DNA of 39,057 bases from Fen731 sp964354265. GTDB lineage: Bacteria > Actinomycetota > Humimicrobiia > Humimicrobiales > Humimicrobiaceae. Positions 17,016 to 25,496 of the stretch are shown here, one piece after another (positions within the stretch are counted from its first letter, which is position 1; every line of letters begins with the position of its first letter). The stretch covers positions 1-39,057 of the forward strand of contig CAYGYY010000012.1 in NCBI GenBank assembly GCA_964354265.1, read 5' to 3'. The notes under the pieces are model-generated. The model saw only the letters and a list, made by a program, of their open reading frames with translations. It did not search any database and had not been told where the DNA came from. The position numbers and the translations under genes were made by a program.

Positions 17016-18497
17016 TCAGTGACTGCTGCTGGCTTTTTTTAAATTCATTATTGCTTTTTTATGAAATGCTTTGGCCATATCCAATATCTCTTTTGTTTGT
17101 TCTTCTGGGATATATGGTTTATCGTTTTCTGATATGATTTTCTTTGCAATCTCTCCGGCAGCCTGTTGCATGCTTTTTCCTCCCATAGCTTTCCAGGAGC
17201 TCCATACATTTCTGTCAGTGATTTCCGGCACCCAGTAGTTTTTTCTTACATATTCTGATGTTTCCTTAAATGTCAAAAAATGTGCGCTTTTTGGGCCTAC
17301 TTTTCGCAGCAAATCGACAGACAGTGTTTCATCATTTACAACAATGCCTTCGAGCATCTTAAAAGCTGCTCCCATTATTTCATTATCTATGACACACTGC
17401 TCATAAGAAGCAGACAACATCATTTCCATCATTCCAAAAGAAAGGTGTATAAAATTTGTCCCTGCAAGTGCATTGCTTAAGACCTGCATCGCTCTCTCAT
17501 AGCCAGCCTGAGCGTCAGGTATCTTTGCATCTATACCGGTTCCTCCCTGAAATGGCAGGCTATAATAGTGGGCTACCTGGGCAGTTGCGCAATGGAGAAG
17601 GTTCGTCTCAGGGGCGCCTCCTGAATATCCCCCGGTCGTCATGTCCATAAGCCCTGAAGCTATTGAATATATGCAAGGCGTGCCAGGATTTACAAGCTGA
17701 GCCAGTATGATTCCTGCAAGCACATTTGCATTCTGCTCTACAAGCGTCCCTGCTATCGGTGCGGGTGTTGTCCCTCCAGGCATCGAATCGACTTCCACAT
17801 ATACAGGGATATTGTTTTTAGCAGATTCCATCAATACTTCACTGTTTACTTTCTCATGCTGAAGCGGGCTGACCATACATACTACTTCAGTAAACATCGG
17901 GTTTTTCCTGACTGCTTCCTCACTTCCCTGCACAACTGCGGCCATTTTTATCTGGTCCAGCACACCATCAGCCCCGGTCTGTGATTGTGAATAATAATTC
18001 CTTGAAGTGTACGGAAAAGTCCCTGCAAAAAGCATCCTGTCCACGCCATATTCTTCAATATCAGAAGGTATGACAATAGCATGCATTATGTGCAGATGCT
18101 GGAGCCTGTCCAGAAGTATTGTAAATTTAATGAGGTCATCAAACAAAGCCGGCCTGTAATTTCCATCAAGGTCAAGGACGTTAAGCGCTGAAGAACCGCC
18201 AATAGTATACACTCTTTCTGGATCAACCCTGACATCAAAATTTTCATTCTTACCATAAAGTGTAAATCTTGAAGGCGCAGTTGATAAAGCCTTGTTTAAC
18301 AGGTACTCGTCTATTTTTACGATAGAATTTTTAAAGTCCACCCTTGCGCCAAAATCGCGGAATATTTCCAGGGCAGGCCTGTATTCCATTTTTATTCCGA
18401 CTTCGCCAAGAACCTCAAGTGTTGCAAAATGGATTGCATCAATATCAGGTTCCTTTAAGAATTTAAGGATTCCGCCTTTTAAACCTCTTATAGACAT
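17016..18497 (-). CDS. MttB-family (non-pyrrolysine) corrinoid-dependent methyltransferase, copy 4
   Basis: The 493-residue protein is the longest of the four MttB homologues. It has DAIHFATLEVLGEVGI at the N-terminus, VSPLQHEKVNSEVL, GGTTPAPIAGTLVEQNANVLAG and a C-terminal SASYEQCVIDNEIM. No amber codon interrupts the frame. The ATG at 18497 is preceded by GGAGG at about five bases, the strongest ribosome site among the MttB genes. The site lies inside a short A/T-rich inverted repeat (AAAACC-TGGA-GGTTTT). The gene follows the corrinoid protein at 18528-19181 by only 30 bases, so this pair is the clearest methyltransferase/corrinoid couple in the cluster. The substrate is unknown; family members act on quaternary amines. 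Confidence 0.88.
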   Translation of the reverse strand: MSIRGLKGGILKFLKEPDIDAIHFATLEVLGEVGIKMEYRPALEIFRDFGARVDFKNSIVKIDEYLLNKALSTAPSRFTLYGKNENFDVRVDPERVYTIGGSSALNVLDLDGNYRPALFDDLIKFTILLDRLQHLHIMHAIVIPSDIEEYGVDRMLFAGTFPYTSRNYYSQSQTGADGVLDQIKMAAVVQGSEEAVRKNPMFTEVVCMVSPLQHEKVNSEVLMESAKNNIPVYVEVDSMPGGTTPAPIAGTLVEQNANVLAGIILAQLVNPGTPCIYSIASGLMDMTTGGYSGGAPETNLLHCATAQVAHYYSLPFQGGTGIDAKIPDAQAGYERAMQVLSNALAGTNFIHLSFGMMEMMLSASYEQCVIDNEIMGAAFKMLEGIVVNDETLSVDLLRKVGPKSAHFLTFKETSEYVRKNYWVPEITDRNVWSSWKAMGGKSMQQAAGEIAKKIISENDKPYIPEEQTKEILDMAKAFHKKAIMNLKKASSSH

Positions 18498-18527
18498 AAA
18501 AACCTCCAGGTTTTATTTTTTTTCAAA

Positions 18528-19181
18528 TTATTTTTTCATTAATTTTTCTGCAAGCTTTACCGCTTCAACTGCATTATCAGCATAACCATCAGCGCCTATC
18601 CTGTCTGCATGTTCCTGAGTGACAGGAGAACCGCCCACAATTACCTTTACATTATCCCTTAAACCCCTGATTTTCAGGTCTTCTATTACTTTTGCCTGAT
18701 AAGGCATTGTAATAGGAAGAAGCGCAGACATTGCCAGGATATCTGCTTTTTCTTCCAGGATTTTTTTAATAAAAATATCTGACTCTACATCCACTCCCAG
18801 ATCCGTGACACTGAACCCTTTTGCTGTAAGCAGTGAAGCTACAATTGATTTTCCTATTTCATGGATATCACCTTTTACTGTACCTATGATGACTTTCCCT
18901 GCCGATTTACGCTCAATTCCTTTTTTAGTTATTTCTATTTCAAATATTTCCAGGGCATTTTTCATTGCATTTGCACTTCGCATGAGGTCTGGCAGGAAAT
19001 ATTCTTTTCTGCCGAATTTTTCCCCGACAAGCTCTATTGCCGGAACAAGTATACTGTTTATCATTTCCATTGGATCGGCATCCGCATTTAAAGAGCTTTG
19101 GGCAATATCTTTTGTAGTTTCAAAATCACCATTCAATATATTTTCATATAGCTGTTTTTTTATTTCTTCTGTAGATATCAT
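18528..19181 (-). CDS. Corrinoid (B12-binding) methyltransferase protein, MttC/MtbC type, copy 2
   Basis: The 217-residue protein has a helical cap (about 1-90) and a cobalamin-binding domain with GDIHEIG at 104-110 (cobalt ligand His107), SALLPIT and GGSPVT. AAGGA precedes the ATG at 19181. It stands 97 bases downstream of three tandem URO-D genes and 30 bases upstream of an MttB gene. It is therefore placed between the two enzyme types that load and unload a corrinoid methyl carrier. It is clearly a paralogue of the product of 15002-15682 but diverged enough that the two may pair with different methyltransferases. Confidence 0.93.
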   Translation of the reverse strand: MISTEEIKKQLYENILNGDFETTKDIAQSSLNADADPMEMINSILVPAIELVGEKFGRKEYFLPDLMRSANAMKNALEIFEIEITKKGIERKSAGKVIIGTVKGDIHEIGKSIVASLLTAKGFSVTDLGVDVESDIFIKKILEEKADILAMSALLPITMPYQAKVIEDLKIRGLRDNVKVIVGGSPVTQEHADRIGADGYADNAVEAVKLAEKLMKK

Positions 19182-19278
19182 TTTTTCCTTTCTTTAGAAA
19201 AATTATTCAGAAACCAAAATATCAACTGGCCATTTCAAATCAGTAAATATGCTGCGCATATCTCTATCGCTATCCCTT

Positions 19279-20385
19279 CTAATCTAATGGATAATTCCTG
19301 TATTCTTTTACTGCATTATAAAAAGCCTCTATATTTTCAAATGGAACATCAAGCTGGATATTATGTGTCGGTGCAAGTAAAAAACCGCCTCCGGGACCAC
19401 AGCTTTTTATTCTTTCTTTGACTTCCTTTATGACATCTTCAGGCGTTCCAAAAGGAAGAGTCTGCTGGGTACTGATAGTACCCCACATCCCGATTTTTTT
19501 CCCGTATTTTCTCTTAATGCAGGAAGGTTCCATAGATTCCGGTTGTATTGGATTTAACAGGTCGACACCGACCTCTATAAGGTCATCGATAATTGGCTCA
19601 ATATATCCGTCACTGTGGAATGCTATTTTTATGTTTTTATTCTTTTTTCTTAAGCTGTCTATCATATACCCCATCTTTGGTTTTACCATTTCCCTGAATA
19701 CTCCAGGCGACATTAACAGTTGATGTTCACCGCCCAGGTCATCTGCAAGCCATAAAAGGTCTGCCCCTCTTTCTATTAGTTTAAAACCAAGCTTTAAGTG
19801 ATAATCCACGGATATATCCATTATCCTGTGCGCAATATCCTTGTTTGCTACTACATCAATAAGGCTCTGTGTTATGCCCCTGAGATACTTCAGGGCTTCA
19901 AAAATCGAGCAGTCTATTATCCCGCAAATGTAATGTGTTTTTCCATAATTTTTAATGACTTCTTCAGCATACTTCATATCTTCATTTTCAGGATCAGGCG
20001 GGATATATTTATCTATCTTGCTGTCATCAGCAAGAGGGAATTCGATTATTTCAGTATAGTAACCGGTCCCATTTTTTGTATTATAAGGGATCTTCTTCCA
20101 CTTTATGCCCCACTCATCATAATAGATATCAGAATCTGTATCCCTGTAATATCCAGTCGATATGCCGTATGTAAGCAACAGCATGTCGTGACCGAATAAA
20201 ATATCAAGCTCTGTCATTCCCTGGTACTTCTCAGTGGTTTTCCCTTTTATATCCTCTATCTCCTTTGAATACTTTTTTCTAAGTATTTTATCCACTTCCG
20301 GAACAAATGTTGCCTGGAATGGCACTCTGTCAGGCTCTTCATGATCCATAGCAGTCTGCATTCTTTCCTTCGAAGTCATAGCCAT
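19279..20385 (-). CDS. URO-D superfamily protein with HSDG motif
   Basis: The 368-residue protein starts MAMTSKERMQTAMDHEEPDRVPF, the typical N-terminus of MtaA/CmuA-like URO-D proteins. The metal-site region reads KIAFHSDGYIEPIIDDLIEVG, so Asp replaces the Cys of the H-x-C-G motif. The start used is the ATG at 20385, with GGGAG ten bases upstream and one base after the stop of the preceding gene. An in-frame ATG at 20427 would overlap that gene by 41 bases and add a segment atypical of the family. The gene ends with TAG, followed by another in-frame TAG two codons later. It is the last of three consecutive URO-D genes and precedes a corrinoid-protein gene, which supports a role in methyl transfer. 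Confidence 0.82.
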   Translation of the reverse strand: MAMTSKERMQTAMDHEEPDRVPFQATFVPEVDKILRKKYSKEIEDIKGKTTEKYQGMTELDILFGHDMLLLTYGISTGYYRDTDSDIYYDEWGIKWKKIPYNTKNGTGYYTEIIEFPLADDSKIDKYIPPDPENEDMKYAEEVIKNYGKTHYICGIIDCSIFEALKYLRGITQSLIDVVANKDIAHRIMDISVDYHLKLGFKLIERGADLLWLADDLGGEHQLLMSPGVFREMVKPKMGYMIDSLRKKNKNIKIAFHSDGYIEPIIDDLIEVGVDLLNPIQPESMEPSCIKRKYGKKIGMWGTISTQQTLPFGTPEDVIKEVKERIKSCGPGGGFLLAPTHNIQLDVPFENIEAFYNAVKEYRNYPLD

Positions 20386-20386
20386 C

Positions 20387-21565
20387 TTATTTAAACTCCC
20401 TTCCCGCTTGTAAAAAAGCAAAGACATTATTAATTGGTGTCCCGGGTGTAATCGGGCTGCCGTTGCAGGTAATGAAATTATTAACTGAATCCTGTAACTG
20501 TTTTATTACTTCTGCCTTTACTTCTTGTGGTTTTCCGTTATGCAGCAGATAGATAGAATCGATGTTTCCAAAAATACAGACCCTGTCCCCGATTTTTTCT
20601 CTTATAGTTCCAACATCAAGGTAAAAATTCTTTTTGGATTCTTCGATCATAAGCCCGTCTATGTTAATATCTGCAATATCTTCAAGGATTGGATTTATAT
20701 CACCAGTAAAATAAAGAATCGCAAACAACCCCATTTTTTTGACCTCTAAAAAATAATCCCTGTGTATGGGCTTAACAAAATTCCTGTAAATATTAGGGCT
20801 TGCAACATCAGGGGAAATGTAAGCCTCTGAAATAGCAAATCCATGAGCACCTGATAATGAATATGCCTTTGCCCATTCTAGCTGGGATTCATAACAGCGC
20901 TCAAGAAGATGTCCCATACCTCCAGGGAAATCATGAAAAGCCAGTAAACCATTCTCGAACCCTGTGTATCCTGTTATCGGGTCAAATATTTCACAAATGG
21001 CTGAAGGTATATGAACATTGATGAATACATTACTGCCGTATTTTTCTGAGATTATCTTTACATGGTCAGCGTAGCCCAGCCTGATGATTTTGTCAGCCGG
21101 CATAAAAACATATCTGCTGATAAAATCATCTATTTTTCTTTTACTTGAAAGATCTACTTTGGGTTTGAAACTCCGAGAGCCTAAAAGATAATCAGGGTAA
21201 TCAACTATCTCCTCATCGTCAGCGTTTTCTATGGAAAAATATTTGTCATGTTTCTTTATATCCCTCATTGATGGGTCGATTACAAGCATCGGCCTATTAT
21301 TTCTGTTTAAGATTTGCGAGCCCTTAAAATATAATGGGGTCCCTATGTGGAGATGAAACCAGTCAGGTTTGAATTTTTCATAGAAATCCATGTAAATATC
21401 TGAAAGGTTCCCGCCTTCCTGCCATGCTGCTTTTCTATAATCAAGACCTGCAGCCTCATATTTGTAAATACCCCACCAGTGTGGAGCAACTGGATACCTG
21501 GAAACTTTTTGCAGCTTTAAAGTCCCAGTAAAAATCTCCTTTGGGGTTTCTTCTTTTATCTTCAT
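20387..21565 (-). CDS. URO-D superfamily protein lacking the usual metal-site residues
   Basis: The 392-residue protein is a divergent URO-D fold member. It has an atypical N-terminus (RYPVAPHWWGIYKYEAAGLD), and the segment equivalent to the metal site reads AILYFTGDINPILEDIADINID. The His and the Cys/Asp/Glu of H-x-[CDE]-G are missing. The remaining barrel elements (DGLMIEES, RVCIFGNIDSIYLL, NGSPITPGTPINN) align with the family C-terminal half. It therefore may have lost metal-dependent chemistry, or may bind its ligand differently. AGGA precedes the ATG. It is the middle gene of three URO-D genes and abuts the next with a one-base gap. Function is not assigned. Confidence 0.72.
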   Translation of the reverse strand: MKIKEETPKEIFTGTLKLQKVSRYPVAPHWWGIYKYEAAGLDYRKAAWQEGGNLSDIYMDFYEKFKPDWFHLHIGTPLYFKGSQILNRNNRPMLVIDPSMRDIKKHDKYFSIENADDEEIVDYPDYLLGSRSFKPKVDLSSKRKIDDFISRYVFMPADKIIRLGYADHVKIISEKYGSNVFINVHIPSAICEIFDPITGYTGFENGLLAFHDFPGGMGHLLERCYESQLEWAKAYSLSGAHGFAISEAYISPDVASPNIYRNFVKPIHRDYFLEVKKMGLFAILYFTGDINPILEDIADINIDGLMIEESKKNFYLDVGTIREKIGDRVCIFGNIDSIYLLHNGKPQEVKAEVIKQLQDSVNNFITCNGSPITPGTPINNVFAFLQAGREFK

Positions 21566-21601
21566 AAATTTCCTAATTCCAATAATCAGGTAATTTTTTT
21601 A

Positions 21602-22741
21602 TTAATACTTTCCATACTTTTTTCCAGCTTCAACCATTGCAGTGATATTCTCAAACGGTGTGTCTCTTAAGACCCCATCTGCAGAAGCAAGCGTGAAACC
21701 CCCGCCTTTTGCTGCATCGTCAATGCATTTTTTCACTGCTTTTTCAATATCTTCAGGATTCCCATCCCTTAGGGGGAAAAATGGATTGATATTGCCTTTT
21801 AAAGCCAGGCTGCCTTTAAATTTTTCCTTGACTTCTTTTAAATCAAAGTCCCCAAGCGGAAAAGGTTCCAGAGGACATATCATGTTAACTCCCGCATCTA
21901 CTATATCTTCAAGCAGTATCCTTCCCTTTCCGTGCAGGTGATAATGGAATATTTTTCCTGATTTTGCAGTAACTCTGCCGATTGCTTCAAGCAGGGGCAG
22001 GTCCCATTTCTTAAATAATTGCGGGCTTATTGTGTCAAGACTCGAAGTCCCGCAATTTAAGAACAGACTTTCTGCATTTGTTCTTTTTATGATTTCACCC
22101 GATATTCCTGTGAGGTAACCGATATACCGCTTTTGAATGTGGCCAAAAAATTCCGGATAATCATTTAAATCAAGCATTACCTGGACAGCACCGCCCTCCC
22201 TGAAAGAAGTCAGGAATTCAAAAAAAGTATTGCCTATGATTCCCTCGGTTATCCCATGTTCTCCTGTAGCAGTTAATGCATCTTCTATAGTACTGTAGTC
22301 AAGTTTTGAAGGATCATCAAAAAAATATTCCTCTATTATAGGCCAATCATTAAAAATATTCTTAACAGGCCTTTCAACCGGCCAGAGATCATAATCAAAA
22401 ACTGAGTGCTTCAGCTCATGCAGTATACCTTTTGAGCTTTTATATAATATCTCTGTTATTATCAATTCCGGATTCTCAAACCATGATTTCACATCCAGCA
22501 TTTGTTGCTGTCTTAAAGAAATCCCTGGTTCAACGGGAATCCATGCCTCGCAATCAAAATACTGGTATGTTTCAAGCTGCAATTTCCAGAGAGGAATTTT
22601 TGAAAAACAGGTTCCTCCAACCTCCCAGAAAGGCCTGCCGCTGACTTTTAGAGGTATAACATCCCAAAGTTCCGGGGACACAGGAACCCTGTCTGGTTTA
22701 GAGTTTTTGAATGCTGATGTTATTCTTTCTTTAGGTGTCAT
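21602..22741 (-). CDS. URO-D superfamily protein with HLHG motif
   Basis: The 379-residue protein begins MTPKERITSAFKNSKPDRVPV, the standard N-terminus of methyltransferase-associated URO-D proteins. The metal-site region is KIFHYHLHGKGRILLEDIVDAGVNMICPLEP, with two His and no Cys, a third variant of this motif within the same cluster. The C-terminal RDTPFENITAMVEAGKKYG is close to the C-terminus of the 19279-20385 product (DVPFENIEAFYNAVKEY). It lies 36 bases after the isomerase homologue and 36 bases before the next URO-D gene. No clear ribosome site is seen. A corrinoid-linked methyltransferase role is suggested by context only. Confidence 0.8.
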   Translation of the reverse strand: MTPKERITSAFKNSKPDRVPVSPELWDVIPLKVSGRPFWEVGGTCFSKIPLWKLQLETYQYFDCEAWIPVEPGISLRQQQMLDVKSWFENPELIITEILYKSSKGILHELKHSVFDYDLWPVERPVKNIFNDWPIIEEYFFDDPSKLDYSTIEDALTATGEHGITEGIIGNTFFEFLTSFREGGAVQVMLDLNDYPEFFGHIQKRYIGYLTGISGEIIKRTNAESLFLNCGTSSLDTISPQLFKKWDLPLLEAIGRVTAKSGKIFHYHLHGKGRILLEDIVDAGVNMICPLEPFPLGDFDLKEVKEKFKGSLALKGNINPFFPLRDGNPEDIEKAVKKCIDDAAKGGGFTLASADGVLRDTPFENITAMVEAGKKYGKY

Positions 22742-22777
22742 AAAATCATTTCAAAGGATAATAATCAAAATAAATGA

Positions 22778-24199
22778 TTAGAAAACAACCCTCTTTATTC
22801 CAAGCATATCCGCAAGCAATAAAAGCTCTTCTTTTACATTACCATTGACGACTGCCCAGTGATGGCTGGTCCCGTTGATGGAATTGGTTTTCAGGAAATC
22901 CTGTAGATCCGGCTCAAGCTTTATCTGGTAATGCGGATATCCATCAAACCTTGGCTCTCCCCCCAGGGACTCGCCATTTAATATTGTCATCTGGAAAGAG
23001 TCAAGCGTACAAATAAAATTAAGGATTGTGACTTTCCCTGGTTTGCCGATAAATTCCATCCAAACGCCGCTAATATTTGATGTTGCATCCATTAGTTCAA
23101 AATCAGGAGTTATTGTTACATGGCTGTCGCCTTGTGAAAGAAGATAATTGGAAGGTCCTGCATGCCCGGCGCCTACTGAATTTGACTCATAATCAAGATT
23201 AAAAATCTCGGTAAACATTACAGGATTGCCAGTTAGCCTTCGAAGAATGTACATTCCTGTAGTCCCTCCAAGATCTCCTTCATTGCCAACCACGGCATCT
23301 GACCTTGCAAGTTTTTCACTATAGAGACATGGCCTAAGACCCACCACTTCATGAAGTTCAGGAATCAGGTCGCTCAAAGCAATCCCATCAAGCTTATTAT
23401 TAAAAATTATTCTCTCAAAACCGAGCGACACTCTTGAAGACCTGAGCAGATTTTCCTTTGTTACCCTTGGATCGATTTTAAATCTTTTATATATTTCGCT
23501 TAGATAATCTTCCACTTCTTTCTCTGTTATAGCGTCTGATGCTTTTTTAAGTTGCAGGCACGATATATATTCAACGACTGGACCTATCTGTGAATAAAGC
23601 CTGAATTCATCCACATAAGTTGTTATCATCTGGAAGTTCCTGTATGGAAGGATGCCAAACTTTGCTCTTTTTAAATCCTTAAATACTCTTGCAGTTTTTA
23701 CAATCCTGTTTATTTTTCTTACAGGTTCTTCATCAAAGTATCCCCCAAAAACATAGAAAGGCCTTGCACCCATCTTAACGATTACATTCAGTCCTTCTAC
23801 TGTTCCTACAATCCCTGAGTTGCGGAACAAGTCCATTATGTCGCTTCTTACAGGGGAATTCCTGTAAGGCGTCATTCCCCATATTATAGATGGCCTGATT
23901 TTCATTACATCTTTGAAAGCAAGCAAATACTCATCTTCAGTCCAGACAGCGCTGCAGAAAACCACAGCATCGAAGTTTCCGGCCAGCAAACTCTCGCTTA
24001 CGTTCCAGGCTTTCTCCATTGAAGTGACCACTGGAAAATCAATTACTTCATTTTCCTGTGCAAGCAGATCTTTTATCCTTGAAGTATCAGCGCTTAAAAA
24101 ACTAATAAATTTTTCTGAGATTTCCCCACCGCCAAGAACTACTTCTTCAAACCACCGCGCAGCAAAAAACACAAGGCCTATCCTGGGTTTTTTTGTCAT
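22778..24199 (-). CDS. L-fucose/L-arabinose isomerase superfamily protein, first gene of the long operon
   Basis: The 473-residue protein resembles the product of 5785-7221 throughout. Putative metal ligands are Glu in GNEGDL, Glu in MFTEIF, His in GAGHAGPSN and His in TSHHWAVVNG, the two-Glu/two-His scheme of L-arabinose isomerase. Other landmarks are LRPCLYSEKL and FGILPYRNFQM. AAGGAT lies six bases before the ATG at 24199. It is the promoter-proximal gene of the minus-strand cluster, preceded by a 268-bp gap with a good promoter, so it should be well expressed. It may isomerise the imported sugar or its demethylated product; which one is unknown. Confidence 0.82.
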   Translation of the reverse strand: MTKKPRIGLVFFAARWFEEVVLGGGEISEKFISFLSADTSRIKDLLAQENEVIDFPVVTSMEKAWNVSESLLAGNFDAVVFCSAVWTEDEYLLAFKDVMKIRPSIIWGMTPYRNSPVRSDIMDLFRNSGIVGTVEGLNVIVKMGARPFYVFGGYFDEEPVRKINRIVKTARVFKDLKRAKFGILPYRNFQMITTYVDEFRLYSQIGPVVEYISCLQLKKASDAITEKEVEDYLSEIYKRFKIDPRVTKENLLRSSRVSLGFERIIFNNKLDGIALSDLIPELHEVVGLRPCLYSEKLARSDAVVGNEGDLGGTTGMYILRRLTGNPVMFTEIFNLDYESNSVGAGHAGPSNYLLSQGDSHVTITPDFELMDATSNISGVWMEFIGKPGKVTILNFICTLDSFQMTILNGESLGGEPRFDGYPHYQIKLEPDLQDFLKTNSINGTSHHWAVVNGNVKEELLLLADMLGIKRVVF

Positions 24200-24306
24200 A
24201 ATAATCCTTTGTGAAAAAGCTTATAAATAATAAATAATTTTACATTAAGTAACAAGGTTAAACTTATAAAAAAAAATGACAGTTATAAATATTGTTTACT
24301 TTTAAA

Positions 24307-24335
24307 ATTATATTAAATAAAACTTAAAAATACAA
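24307..24335 (-). promoter_or_regulatory. Sigma70-like promoter of the methyltransferase/isomerase operon
   Basis: On the minus strand TTGTAT (24330-24335) is followed by exactly 17 bases and then a perfect TATAAT (24307-24312). The predicted start near 24300 gives a leader of about 100 bases before the ATG at 24199. The rest of the 24200-24467 gap is AT-rich with no ORF or clear terminator. Confidence 0.6.
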
Positions 24336-24440
24336 GTAAAATCATTTAACTTTTTAAATATTATTTAATAAGATAGCGATGAGTATACAAACTTTATATT
24401 AATGGTTAAAATCAACCAGAAGGCTTTATAAGAAGGATCT

Positions 24441-24456
24441 TAAAGAATGTTCTTTA
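24441..24456. promoter_or_regulatory. Perfect palindrome, possible operator
   Basis: TAAAGAA-TG-TTCTTTA is a perfect 7-bp inverted repeat with a 2-base centre. It lies just after the stop of the CUT2 permease gene and about 105 bases upstream of the predicted promoter of the next operon. It could be a regulator binding site, for example for the ROK protein in this cluster. There is no second copy that I can see, so this is weak. Confidence 0.25.
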
Positions 24457-24467
24457 TGCAAAGGTCT

Positions 24468-25493
24468 TTATTCCTTTACGTACCCGCCCTCAACCCGCTG
24501 TTTCATGCTATCAAGCACAATAGCACCGATTATTATTGCGCCTTTTATTATATATTGTAAGGCAACAGGTACCCCCAACAGGGTAAGTCCATTATAGATA
24601 ACACCAAGAAACAGGACACCAATTACAGTCCTGGCAGGATTTCCTACACCTCCAGCCAGGCTGGTTCCCCCAATTACACATGCAGCTATTGCATCGAGCA
24701 TATAAGTTGGTTGCGGTTCAGGAGTAGCTGAATTCAACCTGGATGTCAATAGTATGCCGGCCAGGCCAGCAGTAAGTCCCATTATCCCGAAAACTATTGT
24801 CCTGACTCTTGTTACCGGAACACCTGAAAGATATGCTGCCTGGATATTCCCGCCAATAGCGTAGATATGCCGCCCGAATTTTGTTTTTTTCGCTACAAAG
24901 GTGATTATTATTACAAAAATTATAAATATCCAAACAAGGTTTGGAACACCGAAACTGTAGCCCTGACCAAGTACTTTAAAACTATCCTTCAAACCTGTAA
25001 CAGCTCTTGCTTCTGACCAGAAAAGAGCTAAACCCTCATAAATAGCACCAGCGCCTAAAGTCACCAGCAATGCTGTGACCCTAACTTTTGTGACTATTAG
25101 TCCTACTATAAGGCCTGCTGAAAGACCTAGCAGTATAGTCAAAATGATTGCAAATGGCACAGGCACAGTAAATCCGATTCTGCCTTCAATTCCCTGTATC
25201 AATGCGGAGCCCTGCCAGGTAGCAACAGCAACGCCGCATAGAGTAGTGAGCCCTGCAAAAGATATATCTATCTCGCCCATTATCAGGACAAGCGTCAAAG
25301 CTGTCGCCAATAAGCCGACAATGGATATCTGTTTTGCAATATTTAAAATATTTTGTATGGTTAAAAATTTGCCAGGCGCAAGGAAAGATAATACGACAAA
25401 GAGTATGATAAAAGCTATAAATATTCCATAATTTGACAAGACTTTACCCGCAGTTAACCTCCTGGAATCCTGAAATTCTGTTTTAGAACTCAC
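24468..25493 (-). CDS. ABC sugar transporter permease, CUT2 (RbsC type)
   Basis: The 341-residue membrane protein has about nine to ten hydrophobic segments and the RbsC/XylH signatures: NILNIAKQISIVGLLATALT, GEIDISFAGLTTLCGV, and AIAACVIGGTSLAGGVGNPART near the C-terminus. It forms the channel of a ribose-type importer as a homodimer. The start is GTG at 25493 with GGGAGG seven bases upstream, 3 bases after the ATPase stop codon, so the genes are coupled. The transported sugar cannot be told from the permease. Confidence 0.93.
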   Translation of the reverse strand: MSSKTEFQDSRRLTAGKVLSNYGIFIAFIILFVVLSFLAPGKFLTIQNILNIAKQISIVGLLATALTLVLIMGEIDISFAGLTTLCGVAVATWQGSALIQGIEGRIGFTVPVPFAIILTILLGLSAGLIVGLIVTKVRVTALLVTLGAGAIYEGLALFWSEARAVTGLKDSFKVLGQGYSFGVPNLVWIFIIFVIIITFVAKKTKFGRHIYAIGGNIQAAYLSGVPVTRVRTIVFGIMGLTAGLAGILLTSRLNSATPEPQPTYMLDAIAACVIGGTSLAGGVGNPARTVIGVLFLGVIYNGLTLLGVPVALQYIIKGAIIIGAIVLDSMKQRVEGGYVKE

Positions 25494-25496
25494 TTC

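Noticed and set aside
4222..18497. Pyrrolysine-containing trimethylamine methyltransferase
   Set aside because: None of the four MttB genes has an in-frame TAG, all reach normal full length, and no pyrrolysine or MtmB/MtbB genes are present.
18482..18520. Small hairpin over the ribosome site of the fourth MttB gene as a riboswitch
   Set aside because: AAAACC-TGGA-GGTTTT is only six base pairs, mostly A-U, and there is no aptamer-like sequence in the 30-base gap.
19279..20427. Overlap of two URO-D genes by 41 bases
   Set aside because: The overlap disappears if the ATG at 20385 is used. That start has a GGGAG site and gives the usual family N-terminus.
1558..22741. Heme biosynthesis HemE (uroporphyrinogen decarboxylase)
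   Set aside because: Five divergent copies sit among corrinoid and MttB genes, with metal-site motifs of the methyltransferase branch; no other heme genes are present.
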